Under the pieces are notes generated by a model, which made no database searches, was not told the DNA's origin, and saw only the letters and a list, made by a program, of their open reading frames with translations. DNA of 23,072 nt from DATGMB01 sp035293845 (lineage in GTDB: Bacteria; Acidobacteriota; Terriglobia; Bryobacterales; Bryobacteraceae). Positions 6,932 through 15,089 of the stretch are shown here, one piece after another. Numbering within the stretch: the stretch's first letter is position 1; each line of letters opens with the position of its first letter. Position numbers and translations under genes: made by a program. The stretch lies in the NCBI GenBank assembly GCA_035293845.1, contig DATGMB010000265.1, positions 1 to 23,072 of the forward strand. Direction: 5' to 3'.

Positions 6932-7993
6932 ATGAGCAACGTGGATCGAAGAGGATTTCTGACCGGCGCGGGCCTCGCCGGCCTCGCGCTGGCGCCGCAA
7001 ACGGCCGCGCAGCCCCGTACCGAAAAGCAGAAGCTGGACCGGATCGCCTCCAACACCTGGCCGATCCGCTACATCTTCAAAAGCCGGACCGGCTTCGGGC
7101 GCAATCCGCGCATCGCCGAAATGAAGCAGAAATACGGCGAAATCACGATGCTCGATTTCCCGCAATTCACCAGGGACCATTTTCCCGGCGTGACCCACAT
7201 GGATCTGTTCAGCGGCCTGGTCGGCGATGTCGCGGACGATTCCATGTACGTCAAGGTCCCGGTCGTCGTCGGCGCGCAGACGCGCGTCACCCAGGAATTC
7301 GACCCGTCCAGCCCATCCGGGCGGCGCTGGCTGGAGAAGCTGGCCGCCCAAATGGCCGCCACCGGCACCCGCTGCCAGCACATCTCCAACAACGCCCCGC
7401 GCGATATCTGCGAGCCGGACGCCGGGAAGCGCCGCGCCGGTATCGAGGTCGCGAAGAAATGGCTCGATGGCGCGCGGATTCTTGGCGCGAAATCCATGCG
7501 CGTTAACAGCGGCGGCCCGCGCATCCTGCCCGATCCGGAGATGTCGGCCGATGGCTATCCGAAAGCCGACGCGGTTGCCGCGTATCTCCGCAACTGCATC
7601 GAGTCTTTTAAAGAGATGGCCGATTACGGCGGCAAGGCCGGCGTCAAGGTGACGCTCGAAAATCATTGGGGCCTCACCGCCAATCCCATGAATATCCGGA
7701 TCATCGTCGACGAGGTGAAGAGCCCCTGGTGCGAAGCCTCGCCCGATTTCTGCAACTGGGAGCACGAGTACCTCATGTACAACGGCCTCAAGGCCCTGGC
7801 GCCGTACGCCCACACCAACGTCCACGCCAAATACTGGAATCGCTGGAAGGATGACCAGAGCGTGGCCCGCTCCGTCCGCATTATGCAGGAGGCCGGTTTC
7901 GAGGGGACCTACGCGCTCGAATACGAGGACGGGCCGTGGGACGGCGTGGAAGGCGCGAAGTATCTGTACCGGGAAGTGCTGGCGGCGTTGTAG
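6932..7993 (+). CDS. Sugar phosphate isomerase/epimerase-like TIM-barrel protein, Tat-exported
   Basis: A 353-residue protein of the xylose isomerase-like / AP-endonuclease-2 TIM-barrel superfamily. Residues 5-26 (DRRGFLTGAGLAGLAL) are a twin-arginine signal, so the protein is probably exported or membrane-anchored. Likely metal ligands at barrel strand ends are E243 (TLENHWG), D272 (SPDFCNW), H298 (NVHAKYW) and E330 (LEYEDG), the Glu-Asp-His-Glu arrangement of this superfamily. The start has GGGAGG 5 nt upstream. The DUF1080 gene follows after 21 nt, probably in one operon. Together they suggest a periplasmic route for oxidised (3-keto) sugars or glycosides; the actual substrate cannot be read from the sequence. 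Confidence 0.85.
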   Translation: MSNVDRRGFLTGAGLAGLALAPQTAAQPRTEKQKLDRIASNTWPIRYIFKSRTGFGRNPRIAEMKQKYGEITMLDFPQFTRDHFPGVTHMDLFSGLVGDVADDSMYVKVPVVVGAQTRVTQEFDPSSPSGRRWLEKLAAQMAATGTRCQHISNNAPRDICEPDAGKRRAGIEVAKKWLDGARILGAKSMRVNSGGPRILPDPEMSADGYPKADAVAAYLRNCIESFKEMADYGGKAGVKVTLENHWGLTANPMNIRIIVDEVKSPWCEASPDFCNWEHEYLMYNGLKALAPYAHTNVHAKYWNRWKDDQSVARSVRIMQEAGFEGTYALEYEDGPWDGVEGAKYLYREVLAAL

Positions 7994-8014
7994 CCGCGCG
8001 ATAATGAGGACTCC

Positions 8015-8812
8015 ATGAAGCCGATCGTCTTTTTCGTTCTCGCCTTTTCTCTGATGGCGCAACAGCCGCCCGCGGCTCCGGGCGGCGGCCGCAAAGGCCC
8101 CAGGGGCAACCCCAAAGACACCGAAGTATGGGAGCCGGAGCCGAAGGTGGTCACGCCCGGAGCGACCGATTCGGCGCCGCCGTCGGACGCCATCGTGCTC
8201 TTCGACGGCAAAAATCTCGACGAATGGGTCTTGACCCGCGATAAATCGCCCGCGCCGTGGTTCGTCAAGGACGGCGAGATGATCGTGAACAAGGCGCGCG
8301 GCTCCGGCAATATCGAGACGAAGCGCACGTTCAAAAATTTCCAGCTCCACATCGAGTGGAAGATCCCCGAGAATGTCACCGGCCAGGACCAGGAACGCGG
8401 CAACAGCGGCGTCTTTCTGGCGTCGACCGGCGGCGGCGACGCGGGCTACGAGCTGCAAATTCTCGATTCCTACCACAACCGGACTTACTCCAATGGCCAG
8501 GCCGGCAGCATCTACAAACAGAGCATTCCGCTCGTGAACCCGGCGCGCAAACCCGGAGAGTGGCAAACCTACGATGTGGTCTGGATGGCGCCGGTCTTCA
8601 ATGACGACGGTTCGGTGAAGACGCCGGCGAATGTCACGGTATTTTTCAACGGCGTGCTGGTGCAGAATCACTTCGAACTGGCCGGCGAGACGCTGTATAT
8701 CGGCAAACCGTTCTACCGGAAATACGACCGCGCGCCGATCAAACTGCAAGCCCATCCCGATCCCAGCCCGCCGATCAGCTTCCGCAATATCTGGGTAAGG
8801 GAGTTGAATTAG
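8015..8812 (+). CDS. DUF1080 family protein (3-keto-disaccharide hydrolase-like), secreted
   Basis: A 265-residue protein with a signal peptide (residues 1-15, ending LMAQ) and a Pro/Gly-rich linker to about residue 55. From there it is a DUF1080 concanavalin-like jelly roll: AIVLFDGKNLDEW, GNSGVFLAS, GYELQILDSY, and the closing strand ISFRNIWVREL. Members of this family have been characterised as 3-keto-glycoside hydrolases that work with sugar dehydrogenases and isomerases. The ATG has GAGGA 4 nt upstream and follows the TIM-barrel gene closely. No oxidoreductase of the GFO/IDH type, the usual third partner, is present in this window. Confidence 0.88.
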   Translation: MKPIVFFVLAFSLMAQQPPAAPGGGRKGPRGNPKDTEVWEPEPKVVTPGATDSAPPSDAIVLFDGKNLDEWVLTRDKSPAPWFVKDGEMIVNKARGSGNIETKRTFKNFQLHIEWKIPENVTGQDQERGNSGVFLASTGGGDAGYELQILDSYHNRTYSNGQAGSIYKQSIPLVNPARKPGEWQTYDVVWMAPVFNDDGSVKTPANVTVFFNGVLVQNHFELAGETLYIGKPFYRKYDRAPIKLQAHPDPSPPISFRNIWVRELN

Positions 8813-8876
8813 AGCTGCGCAAGCCGGCCATCCCGCCGGCGCCCCCGCGGCTCGATGGCGGCCAGTGACGGCCGCG

Positions 8877-10376
8877 CTACCTCTTCAGCGGCTCCAGCTT
8901 CACGTTCGAGAACACCGCGGTCTCAAGCGCCGTGGCGACGTGCGACGATACACCCAGGCCCACGTACGCCGGGTCCTTGATCCGCACGTATTCGATCGGG
9001 CCGACCTCTTGGAGCGGGCCTCCCGGTTTTCCGGCGTACATCGTGAAGCGGCTGCCCTGGCGGACGAGGCGCAGGCGCGCCGGACCTTCGATGTTGATGA
9101 ACGTCTGGTAGGTGCTCTCGTTGGCGACGCCGCGGAACTGCAGCGACGTGAGCCCGTTGCCGTGCGACACCGCATCGGCGTAGGCCGCGCCTGAGGCCAG
9201 CCCGTCGCGCACCATGAGCATCGCCTTGCGGTGCTCGGTGGGACTCGCGCCGGCCCAGGTGACATCGGCCGTCAGGCTGAGATCGCCGGACATGCGCGAC
9301 CAGATGAAATAGAACGCGTCGGTCGTGTCCCAGACGTTCGCGCCGCCTCCCGTGATGCGGTATTCCTGTTTTTCGGGATCGAACACGGCTTTGCTGCCCG
9401 CCGTGGCGTCGCCGACCGGTCCCTGGTTGGTGAAAATTCCGACTGGGCCTTCCGGCCCGCGGCGCGGCTTCAACTCCGAGCAGCACGGCTTTTCGACCGG
9501 CTTCGGCTCCATCAGTTCGGCGCGGGTGAGATTCGGATCGTAGAGATTGAGCTGCCACTTGCCGTCGCGGCCGATCTTCGGCTTCTCCGGCATGGTCGCC
9601 TGCCGAGACTCGAGAATCCTTGCGGTCGCCTGCATATCCGGCACGCCGAACGCGACGTGGTTCATGATGCCGCGCGTCCGCGGCGTCGGGTTCCGGACGT
9701 TGCACATGTATTCGATCCAGTCCTCGCCCTCGGGCACGCGCATGCTGATCCAGTCCGCGGAGGTCTCGGTCTTGCCGCCGTGCCACATTTCGTCGAAGCC
9801 GAGGATGTCCCGGTAGAAGCGGTCCTCGGCGGCGCGATCGTTCACCAGGAAGCCCGCGTGGATCATGTGCTCGGAAATGCGCGTGGCGGGCATGAGGAGG
9901 CCGAACTGCTTGCCGGGGATCGAGTCCGTGAGGTACTGGACGAAGGCGATGCGGTGGCCTTCCGGGTCGCTGACCGGAAAGCTGAGATTGCCATCCCAGC
10001 CTTTGCCGACGCTGGCCGGAACCTCGACGCCCTTCGCGGCGAGGTAATCGCGCATCGCTTTGGCGTCGGTCGTCTCGAAGGCGACTTCGATCAGTCGGTC
10101 TTCGTCCTCCGAGCGCAGGGTTTCGTACATTTCGAGGTACTGGTGGTCGTTGATCTTGAACCACGCGGCGGGACCGCGGCTCGCGGGCATGGCGAGCGCG
10201 TCCGAGAAGCCGAGATCATGGCCGTAGAAACGGCGCGCGGCGGCGAGGTCGTTGGTCTTGAGAGCGACGTGCGCGATGCCGGTAATCGGCGGGCGTTTGA
10301 CGCCGCTCTGCGAGAGGAGGAACGGACCCGGCGCGGCGATCAGCGCCGCGCACACAAGAATCCTGCGCCTGGTCAT
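8877..10376 (-). CDS. Two-module VOC (glyoxalase-like) protein fused to a jelly-roll domain, secreted
   Basis: A 499-residue protein. Residues 1-24 are a signal peptide. VOC module 1 spans about 31-150 (GIAHVALKTNDLAAARRFY, DPEGHRIAFVQ) and module 2 about 168-292 (HMIHAGFLVNDRAAEDRFY, NHVAFGVPD). Module 2 keeps the complete metal quartet H173, E222, H240 and E288; module 1 has only H36 and E82 and lacks the second pair. Residues about 312-499 are a concanavalin/DUF1349-like sandwich (YRITGGGANVWDTTDAFYF, GDLSLTADVTW) common in Solibacter-type secreted proteins. VOC enzymes include dioxygenases, lyases and resistance proteins, so the reaction is open. No Shine-Dalgarno precedes the ATG; a -10-like hexamer sits 7 nt upstream. 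A short membrane protein gene ends 24 nt before this start. Confidence 0.82.
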   Translation of the reverse strand: MTRRRILVCAALIAAPGPFLLSQSGVKRPPITGIAHVALKTNDLAAARRFYGHDLGFSDALAMPASRGPAAWFKINDHQYLEMYETLRSEDEDRLIEVAFETTDAKAMRDYLAAKGVEVPASVGKGWDGNLSFPVSDPEGHRIAFVQYLTDSIPGKQFGLLMPATRISEHMIHAGFLVNDRAAEDRFYRDILGFDEMWHGGKTETSADWISMRVPEGEDWIEYMCNVRNPTPRTRGIMNHVAFGVPDMQATARILESRQATMPEKPKIGRDGKWQLNLYDPNLTRAELMEPKPVEKPCCSELKPRRGPEGPVGIFTNQGPVGDATAGSKAVFDPEKQEYRITGGGANVWDTTDAFYFIWSRMSGDLSLTADVTWAGASPTEHRKAMLMVRDGLASGAAYADAVSHGNGLTSLQFRGVANESTYQTFINIEGPARLRLVRQGSRFTMYAGKPGGPLQEVGPIEYVRIKDPAYVGLGVSSHVATALETAVFSNVKLEPLKR

Positions 10377-10383
10377 AGCGACC

Positions 10384-10389
10384 AGTATA
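10384..10389 (-). promoter_or_regulatory. -10 promoter element for a leaderless gene
   Basis: TATACT on the minus strand (5 of 6 to TATAAT) ends 7 nt before the ATG at 10376, the same spacing as at 6907-6912 and 15084-15089. It lacks the TGN extension. It lies between the upstream gene's stop (10401) and this start, giving the VOC gene its own promoter. Confidence 0.42.
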
Positions 10390-10400
10390 TGTCCGATCTG

Positions 10401-10790
10401 CTACCAGGCTCTGCCGCGGGTCGATCCGAGGGCGGCTGCGGCCCTCGCCATGGCGCGATTCTTCGCCGCGCGGCTCCGCGCGGCCGCGAGAAAATCGTCG
10501 GCCGTGATCGGATGCTCCGGCTCCGGCGCATCCTGCGGAGTGTCTGCCGGCGTGACGATCCGCCGCGGCGGCACGTGCCAGAACCGCATCAGCGTCACCA
10601 CCGTGGTGATTCCGATCAATGCGCCGGCGATGACTGCCAGCGGCTTATCGAACCAATCGCCGTACTCCCACGCCAGCATGGCGAAGCGGAAGCCCACCGG
10701 AACGAACACCACGAACGCCGCCGTGTAGAACAGATTGCGCAGCCGCGGTTGTTCGTAAAGCCGGAAGATAACGTCGCGAAGCCCAGTCAA
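10401..10790 (-). CDS. Small membrane protein, unknown function
   Basis: A 129-residue protein with two predicted membrane helices, about residues 17-40 (LFYTAAFVVFVPVGF) and 50-72 (PLAVIAGALIGITTVVTLM), then a soluble basic tail rich in Ala and Arg. I do not recognise a family. The TTG start at 10790 is chosen because GGAGGG (10797-10802) lies 6 nt upstream; the alternative GTG at 10811 would start before that site and adds seven residues. It is upstream of and co-directional with the VOC gene. Confidence 0.65.
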   Translation of the reverse strand: MTGLRDVIFRLYEQPRLRNLFYTAAFVVFVPVGFRFAMLAWEYGDWFDKPLAVIAGALIGITTVVTLMRFWHVPPRRIVTPADTPQDAPEPEHPITADDFLAAARSRAAKNRAMARAAAALGSTRGRAW

Positions 10791-10918
10791 AATGAACCCT
10801 CCTTCTTTCACGGTAGAACCGGCGAAGCCGTTTTCTCAGCCTGTGTTTGTTGTATTCGGCGGGATCATTCGGGCTATTCTGCGGCCGCGCGAGACGCGCG
10901 GAGCGCCGGTTTCCGCGA

Positions 10919-10924
10919 TAGAAT
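10919..10924 (+). promoter_or_regulatory. Possible -10 element of the dihaem toroid gene
   Basis: TAGAAT, 25 nt before the ATG at 10950, followed by an A-rich stretch. No good -35 hexamer is visible at the usual distance. Confidence 0.3.
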
Positions 10925-10949
10925 GATAAAAAATTCGAGGGCACAACAA

Positions 10950-13900
10950 ATGAGAATGGCGCTGGGTTTGGCCTTGTTGCCGTGGATCGGGATGTCGGCG
11001 GCTCTGCTGCCGGTAGCGACGAAGACCGGGGCCGTCGCGACGGAGACGGTCGCGCTTCCGAACCTCACGCCATCGGCCGCCTACAGCATCCTCTATTCGA
11101 TTTCGCCGCTCCAGTCGCTCGGCCCGCAGGCGACGGTCGAAGTGGAGGTCCGGCAGGGCGCGGCGGTGTTGGCCTCGAAAACCCTGCACGCAGGCGATGC
11201 CGATTTCTACACGCAGTTCCGCGTCCTGCGAGCGGGCGCCGCGGCCGTGGCGGTCCGCGCAAAGGACGCCGGCGGGCGCTACACGTTGACGGTCAACCGC
11301 TGGCCCGTTTCCGGCGCGGTCAAAGCCGGGCCGATCGCCCGCTGGCAGGACGCCATGACGATTCCGCTCGGCGGAACAGTCTTCGCATCGGGCGATGACG
11401 AGGAGTACATCCCGCTCCCCGGCACCACGCGCAAGGCGCTGGCCGACCGCTCGCGCCGCGACTGGTACAAGTTCGACTTCACCTCGCCCACGCCGAAGCT
11501 CGTCTTCTTCCAGATCGACCTGATGGAGCGCGACCAGATCCCGGTGGACGTGGCGGTTTACCGTCTCGCCGGCGGCAAGCTCGAGGAGTACTTCGAGGGC
11601 GAAGATCCCGTGACCATGCCGCACGAAGTGCAGGCGCTGCCGGGGAACAAGTTCACGCCGCGCGTGCTGAAGGAGCGCGGCACGTACTTCATCGCGGTGC
11701 ACGCCGGGCATCCCGAATATAAGCTGCGCACGCGCGTGTACGATGCGCCGCCGTACGGCGATCCGCGCCAGGCCGTCCGGACCGGCATCGATTACATCCT
11801 GGCGGCCGGCGATTCGTGGCACGCCAACACGCCGCGCCGGGGCGGCGTCTACGACCGCGTCGCGAGCGTTCACCAGGAGACCTCTCTGTGCGTCGCATGC
11901 CATACGACGCACTATCCGCTGCGCGCGCAGTTATACGCGCTGCGCAACGGCTACCCGATCGTCGAGCGGCAGCAGGTCCAGTTCCTGACGGAGCGCTTCT
12001 ACAACAATCCGCGGCCGTTCTACGGCTTCGAGGACACCGGCGCCGTCTGGGCGCGGGTGATTTCGGCGCCGGCCAACGTCCTCGGCCGCATGTCGCATCT
12101 GCTCGACATCTATGAAGCTCAGGTCACGCGCGAGCCGCGCGCCGCCTTCCACGACGGCGTACGCCGGTATCTCGACCTGTATTACGCCGGGCGCGAAACT
12201 CTGCCCGCCGACGAAACCAATGGCAATACACCGCTGGTGAGCGCGCACCAAGTCGCATGGTACGCCTCGGAGACCACGAAAGACCCGCGCATGGGCGAGC
12301 TGATCGCGAATGGCGAGGTCAAGAACACGATCGACCTCTGCTACCAGACGCTGGCGCTCGCGGCCATCGACCGCAGTCGGTACGCCGGGCGCATCGCGAA
12401 GAATGTCGAGCGGATTCTCGCGCTCCAGCGCCCCGATGGACAGTGGCCCGCGCGCTTCGAGCCGAATCAGCCCGTGGCGGAATTTCAGACCGGGCACGCG
12501 CTCTGGGCGCTGCATGAAGCGGGAGTGCCGGCGACCCATCCGGCGGTGGCGAAGGCGATCGATTATCTTCTGAAACGGCAGCAGGCGTTCGGCGGATGGC
12601 TCGACCCGCTGCAATCCTACGAAAATTTCCGCACGCCGTTCCGCGAGACGCAAATGGCGGTGCTGGCGCTGAGCGCGTACTTCCCTGGAGACAAGCTCCA
12701 GCCCGGCTGGCACGCTCCCGCGGTGGAGCGGATCTCCGCCGATCCGGTCGAGGCGCTGCAGCAGCTCGACAAGGTGTGGGACCCGCCGCCGGACAGCGTG
12801 CGCCGCGAGATCGAGCGGGCGGCGCACTCCCCGGACGCCCTGGTGCGGCAGGCGGCGGTGGAAGCGCTCGGGCGTCTCGGCGTGTTCCACGACACGAAGC
12901 TGCTCGGAGATCCCAGCAAGATGGTGCAGCGGACGGCCGCCTGGGCGCTGCGGCAGTCCTACAGCCGGCATGAGGACACACCCGCGGCCGAACTCACGGA
13001 CGCGCTGGCCTCCGCCGACGATCGCACGCGATGGGGCGCGACGCGCGTGTTCGCGCAGCATTTCGCGGCCATCGCCCGGCGCAAGGAGATGGCGCCGGCG
13101 CTCGAGAAACTGGCCGGCGATCCGGCCGTCGCGGTTCGCATGCAGGCGGTGAAGGGGTTGTGGCAGATGTGGTTCTGGACGCCCGATGCGGCGACGAAAT
13201 CGGACATCGAGGATACGCTGCTCGCGGCGCAGGCCAAGCCGCAGCCGGAATGGGTCGCGAGCAACCTGCGGGATGCGGTGTACAACCTCGCGGACGAGAA
13301 TATCCGGTATCTCTACAACAACTGGGTGGCGCTGCTGCCCCGCGCCGAAGACCGCGAGCGGGCGATCCGCGGACGGCTCGCCGTGGAGGCGCGGCTGGCC
13401 GCGAAGTTCGCGGCGGTGCTCGATGACGGTTCGGACGCGCAGAAAAAAGCATTGCTGCGTTCGCTGGCGGAGTTTCCGCTGCGCCGCGGCGACGCCTACG
13501 ACACCGAGGCCGACATCACCAAGCCCGGCCCGCCGGTCTACAGCCGCATCGGCAACGACATCGAGCAGATCGCGTTTTTCGGACCATCGGCGGACCGCAT
13601 GGCGAGCGCCATCGCGCCGCTGCTCGATTCGCCGGACCCGGAGATGCGGCGGCTCGCCGGGCGTGCCGCGCTATTGGTGCGCGAGGCGAAATACCCGGAT
13701 GTGAACCGCATCGCGGGCCCCTCGGGCGCGCCCGTGAAGGAGCTGATGGCGAAGCTCGAGCGCGTGCCGGAAGCGGCGGACGTGGTCGCGGCGCTGAAGC
13801 CGCCGGCCCGGGCGGCGAGGACGGCGTCGGCGGCAAACTCAGGCGCTGCGCGGCCGCAGAAGAAGCTCGACGAGGCGTTCTTCCGCGGATATGTCGAGCC

Positions 13901-14171
13901 GATCCTGGTGAAGCGGGGCAAGGACGGCTACGCCTGCGTGCAATGCCACGCGACTCACACCCTGTTCGACGGCACCTACGCCGGGGCGATGCGGGTGGTC
14001 GATACCAACAATCCCGAGCAGAGCCTGCTGCTGCGTAAACCGACATCGAGTTCGGAGAGCGAGGGCGTGGTGAACGCTGCGACGCTGTCGCACGGCGGCG
14101 GCGTGCGGTTCACGAAGGACTCGCCGGAGTACGCCACCATCCTGGAGTGGATCAAGGGCGCGAAGGAATAG
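10950..14171 (+). CDS. Dihaem c-type protein with alpha-alpha toroid and HEAT repeats, exported
   Basis: A 1073-residue protein starting MRMALGLALLPWIG, a signal peptide to about residue 20. The N-terminal 280 residues are beta-rich with a pre-peptidase-like look (GTVFASGDDEEYIPL, DWYKFDF, GTYFIAVHAGHPEY). CVACH at 314-318 is a first haem c site. Residues about 455-590 resemble the squalene-cyclase/prenyltransferase toroid (NVERILALQRPDGQW, AIDYLLKRQQAFGGW). Residues about 610-920 are HEAT-like helices (LVRQAAVEALGRLG, VAVRMQAVKGLWQMW). The C-terminus is a Planctomycete-type cytochrome c with CVQCH at 996-1000 and a final WIKGAKE. The start has GAGGG 8 nt upstream; the same frame runs open back to 9231 but is antisense to another gene there. 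Electron transfer tied to carbohydrate or polymer binding is possible; no reaction can be assigned. Confidence 0.8.
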   Translation: MRMALGLALLPWIGMSAALLPVATKTGAVATETVALPNLTPSAAYSILYSISPLQSLGPQATVEVEVRQGAAVLASKTLHAGDADFYTQFRVLRAGAAAVAVRAKDAGGRYTLTVNRWPVSGAVKAGPIARWQDAMTIPLGGTVFASGDDEEYIPLPGTTRKALADRSRRDWYKFDFTSPTPKLVFFQIDLMERDQIPVDVAVYRLAGGKLEEYFEGEDPVTMPHEVQALPGNKFTPRVLKERGTYFIAVHAGHPEYKLRTRVYDAPPYGDPRQAVRTGIDYILAAGDSWHANTPRRGGVYDRVASVHQETSLCVACHTTHYPLRAQLYALRNGYPIVERQQVQFLTERFYNNPRPFYGFEDTGAVWARVISAPANVLGRMSHLLDIYEAQVTREPRAAFHDGVRRYLDLYYAGRETLPADETNGNTPLVSAHQVAWYASETTKDPRMGELIANGEVKNTIDLCYQTLALAAIDRSRYAGRIAKNVERILALQRPDGQWPARFEPNQPVAEFQTGHALWALHEAGVPATHPAVAKAIDYLLKRQQAFGGWLDPLQSYENFRTPFRETQMAVLALSAYFPGDKLQPGWHAPAVERISADPVEALQQLDKVWDPPPDSVRREIERAAHSPDALVRQAAVEALGRLGVFHDTKLLGDPSKMVQRTAAWALRQSYSRHEDTPAAELTDALASADDRTRWGATRVFAQHFAAIARRKEMAPALEKLAGDPAVAVRMQAVKGLWQMWFWTPDAATKSDIEDTLLAAQAKPQPEWVASNLRDAVYNLADENIRYLYNNWVALLPRAEDRERAIRGRLAVEARLAAKFAAVLDDGSDAQKKALLRSLAEFPLRRGDAYDTEADITKPGPPVYSRIGNDIEQIAFFGPSADRMASAIAPLLDSPDPEMRRLAGRAALLVREAKYPDVNRIAGPSGAPVKELMAKLERVPEAADVVAALKPPARAARTASAANSGAARPQKKLDEAFFRGYVEPILVKRGKDGYACVQCHATHTLFDGTYAGAMRVVDTNNPEQSLLLRKPTSSSESEGVVNAATLSHGGGVRFTKDSPEYATILEWIKGAKE

Positions 14172-14186
14172 CCTGGCCTCTCGCGA

Positions 14187-14339
14187 TCAGAACGCGATGG
14201 CGCCGACGCATAGCGCCGAGGCCGCCCAATACACCGATCGCCGGTAGTCCCCGGTCGCGGCGCAGCAGATCGCCGCTCCGACGTTGCACAGCAACAGCGT
14301 ACACGGAAAAAGTTTGGAGATGTATTTCGCCAGGCCCAT
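14187..14339 (-). CDS. Small membrane protein of 50 residues
   Basis: The sequence MGLAKYISKLFPC is followed by two short hydrophobic stretches (TLLLCNVGAAICCAATG and SVYWAASALCVGAIAF) around a GDYRRSVYW turn. Short proteins of this shape (helix, GDxRRxxYW, helix) occur in many bacteria and look like genuine small membrane proteins; I recall the shape, not a family name. The start at 14339 is chosen because it puts the first helix at the N-terminus; the frame stays open 54 codons further upstream, but there it is not membrane-like and it runs into the PEP-CTERM gene. The Shine-Dalgarno is weak (AGAGA). Confidence 0.55.
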   Translation of the reverse strand: MGLAKYISKLFPCTLLLCNVGAAICCAATGDYRRSVYWAASALCVGAIAF

Positions 14340-14366
14340 GGTCTCTGAAGTTTTTTCTGCGGGGTT

Positions 14367-14393
14367 TGGCGGGCATTTCGGCCCGCCAGTTTT
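14367..14393 (+). other. GC-rich hairpin with short T-run
   Basis: TGGCGGGC (14367-14374) pairs perfectly with GCCCGCCA (14381-14388) around a 6-nt loop, and is followed by GTTTTC. On the plus strand it could end transcripts reading past the gene at 14171; on the minus strand it lies in the leader of the 50-residue protein. The T-run is too short to be sure it is a terminator. Confidence 0.35.
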
Positions 14394-14443
14394 CATCGTA
14401 ACCTGTGAGCCCGATTTGTGCAAAAACGTCCGCCGGCCGCGCG

Positions 14444-15076
14444 CTACCTCCGCGCTCCCACCCGCGCGCGGACCCATCTCCGCCGCTTCCCGAGGACCCA
14501 CGTCAACACCAGCCCCATCCCTGCTAGCGCCAGGCTGGCGGGCTCTGGCGTGGGGGATGACGTGTCGAACTGCGCCGTGAAGGTTGGGTCGGCAGCCGTG
14601 ATCGACAGGATGCCGGCCGTGGTGCCGATCGATCCGCTCGCGAAAGATGTCGAAACCGTGGTCGGGCCGACGGCCGTGGCCAGGTCAAAGGCGAGCAGCC
14701 CGGCGCCCTGGAAGTCCAGAATATCCGCGCTGCCCAAATGCCCCAGACCGGTGCAGCCGTAAGTATGGAGGTAATCGCAACCCTGGTTAGCGAAAAGATA
14801 CTGATCCGGCGTGTTGAAGTCGCCGGAGCCCACGCCCGAGATGCTGAAGGTGCCGGGCAGTCCTGCGGCGGAATGGTAAAGCCCGGTGTAGCCGACGACC
14901 GCGGTTACTTGCGTGGTATCGACGGAGAACGTGAACGTGAATGGCGCGTTCGTGAACGAGGTCGAGCCAAGCGACCCGCTCAGGTTGCCGGTCACGGACC
15001 AAAGCAGGGTTGCCGCGGGACTGGCGTGGCAGGCGAAGAGCAGGAGCGTGAGAAATCGAGCGCGAAGCCGGAGCAT
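14444..15076 (-). CDS. PEP-CTERM sorting domain protein, secreted
   Basis: A 210-residue protein with a signal peptide (residues 1-22, MLRLRARFLTLLLFACHASPA), a Ser/Thr/Gly-rich beta region (about 25-170, two cysteines in NQGCDYLHTYGCTG), and a C-terminal PEP-CTERM signal: PTPEPASLALAGMGLVLTW, a hydrophobic helix, then a basic tail. Such tails are processed by exosortases in bacteria that make exopolysaccharide. The tail after the helix is unusually long and Arg-rich (GKRRRWVRARVGARR). The start at 15076 gives a proper signal peptide; a frame extension to 15121 would add 15 residues in front of it. No Shine-Dalgarno; a -10-like element is 7 nt before the ATG. Confidence 0.82.
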   Translation of the reverse strand: MLRLRARFLTLLLFACHASPAATLLWSVTGNLSGSLGSTSFTNAPFTFTFSVDTTQVTAVVGYTGLYHSAAGLPGTFSISGVGSGDFNTPDQYLFANQGCDYLHTYGCTGLGHLGSADILDFQGAGLLAFDLATAVGPTTVSTSFASGSIGTTAGILSITAADPTFTAQFDTSSPTPEPASLALAGMGLVLTWVLGKRRRWVRARVGARR

Positions 15077-15083
15077 AGGGAAG

Positions 15084-15089
15084 ATTAGA
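15084..15089 (-). promoter_or_regulatory. Extended -10 promoter element for a leaderless gene
   Basis: On the minus strand TGC-TCTAAT (5 of 6 to TATAAT, with the TG extension) ends 7 nt before the ATG at 15076. This is the third occurrence in the window of a hexamer at exactly this distance from an ATG. Confidence 0.45.

Noticed and set aside
6746..8755. Long minus-strand open frame of 669 codons
   Set aside because: It lies opposite the TIM-barrel and DUF1080 genes, which have clear domain matches and Shine-Dalgarno sites; the minus frame has no recognisable domain except where it runs into the real gene's start.
8813..8876. Terminator between the convergent DUF1080 and VOC genes
   Set aside because: The region is GC-rich with short weak stems but has no T-run on either strand.
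10401..10811. GTG start at 10811 for the small membrane protein
   Set aside because: The GTG lies upstream of the strong GGAGGG at 10797-10802, which is properly spaced for the TTG at 10790.
9231..10949. N-terminal extension of the dihaem toroid protein by 573 residues
   Set aside because: This part is antisense to the VOC gene and a membrane protein gene. A signal peptide and GAGGG mark the ATG at 10950.
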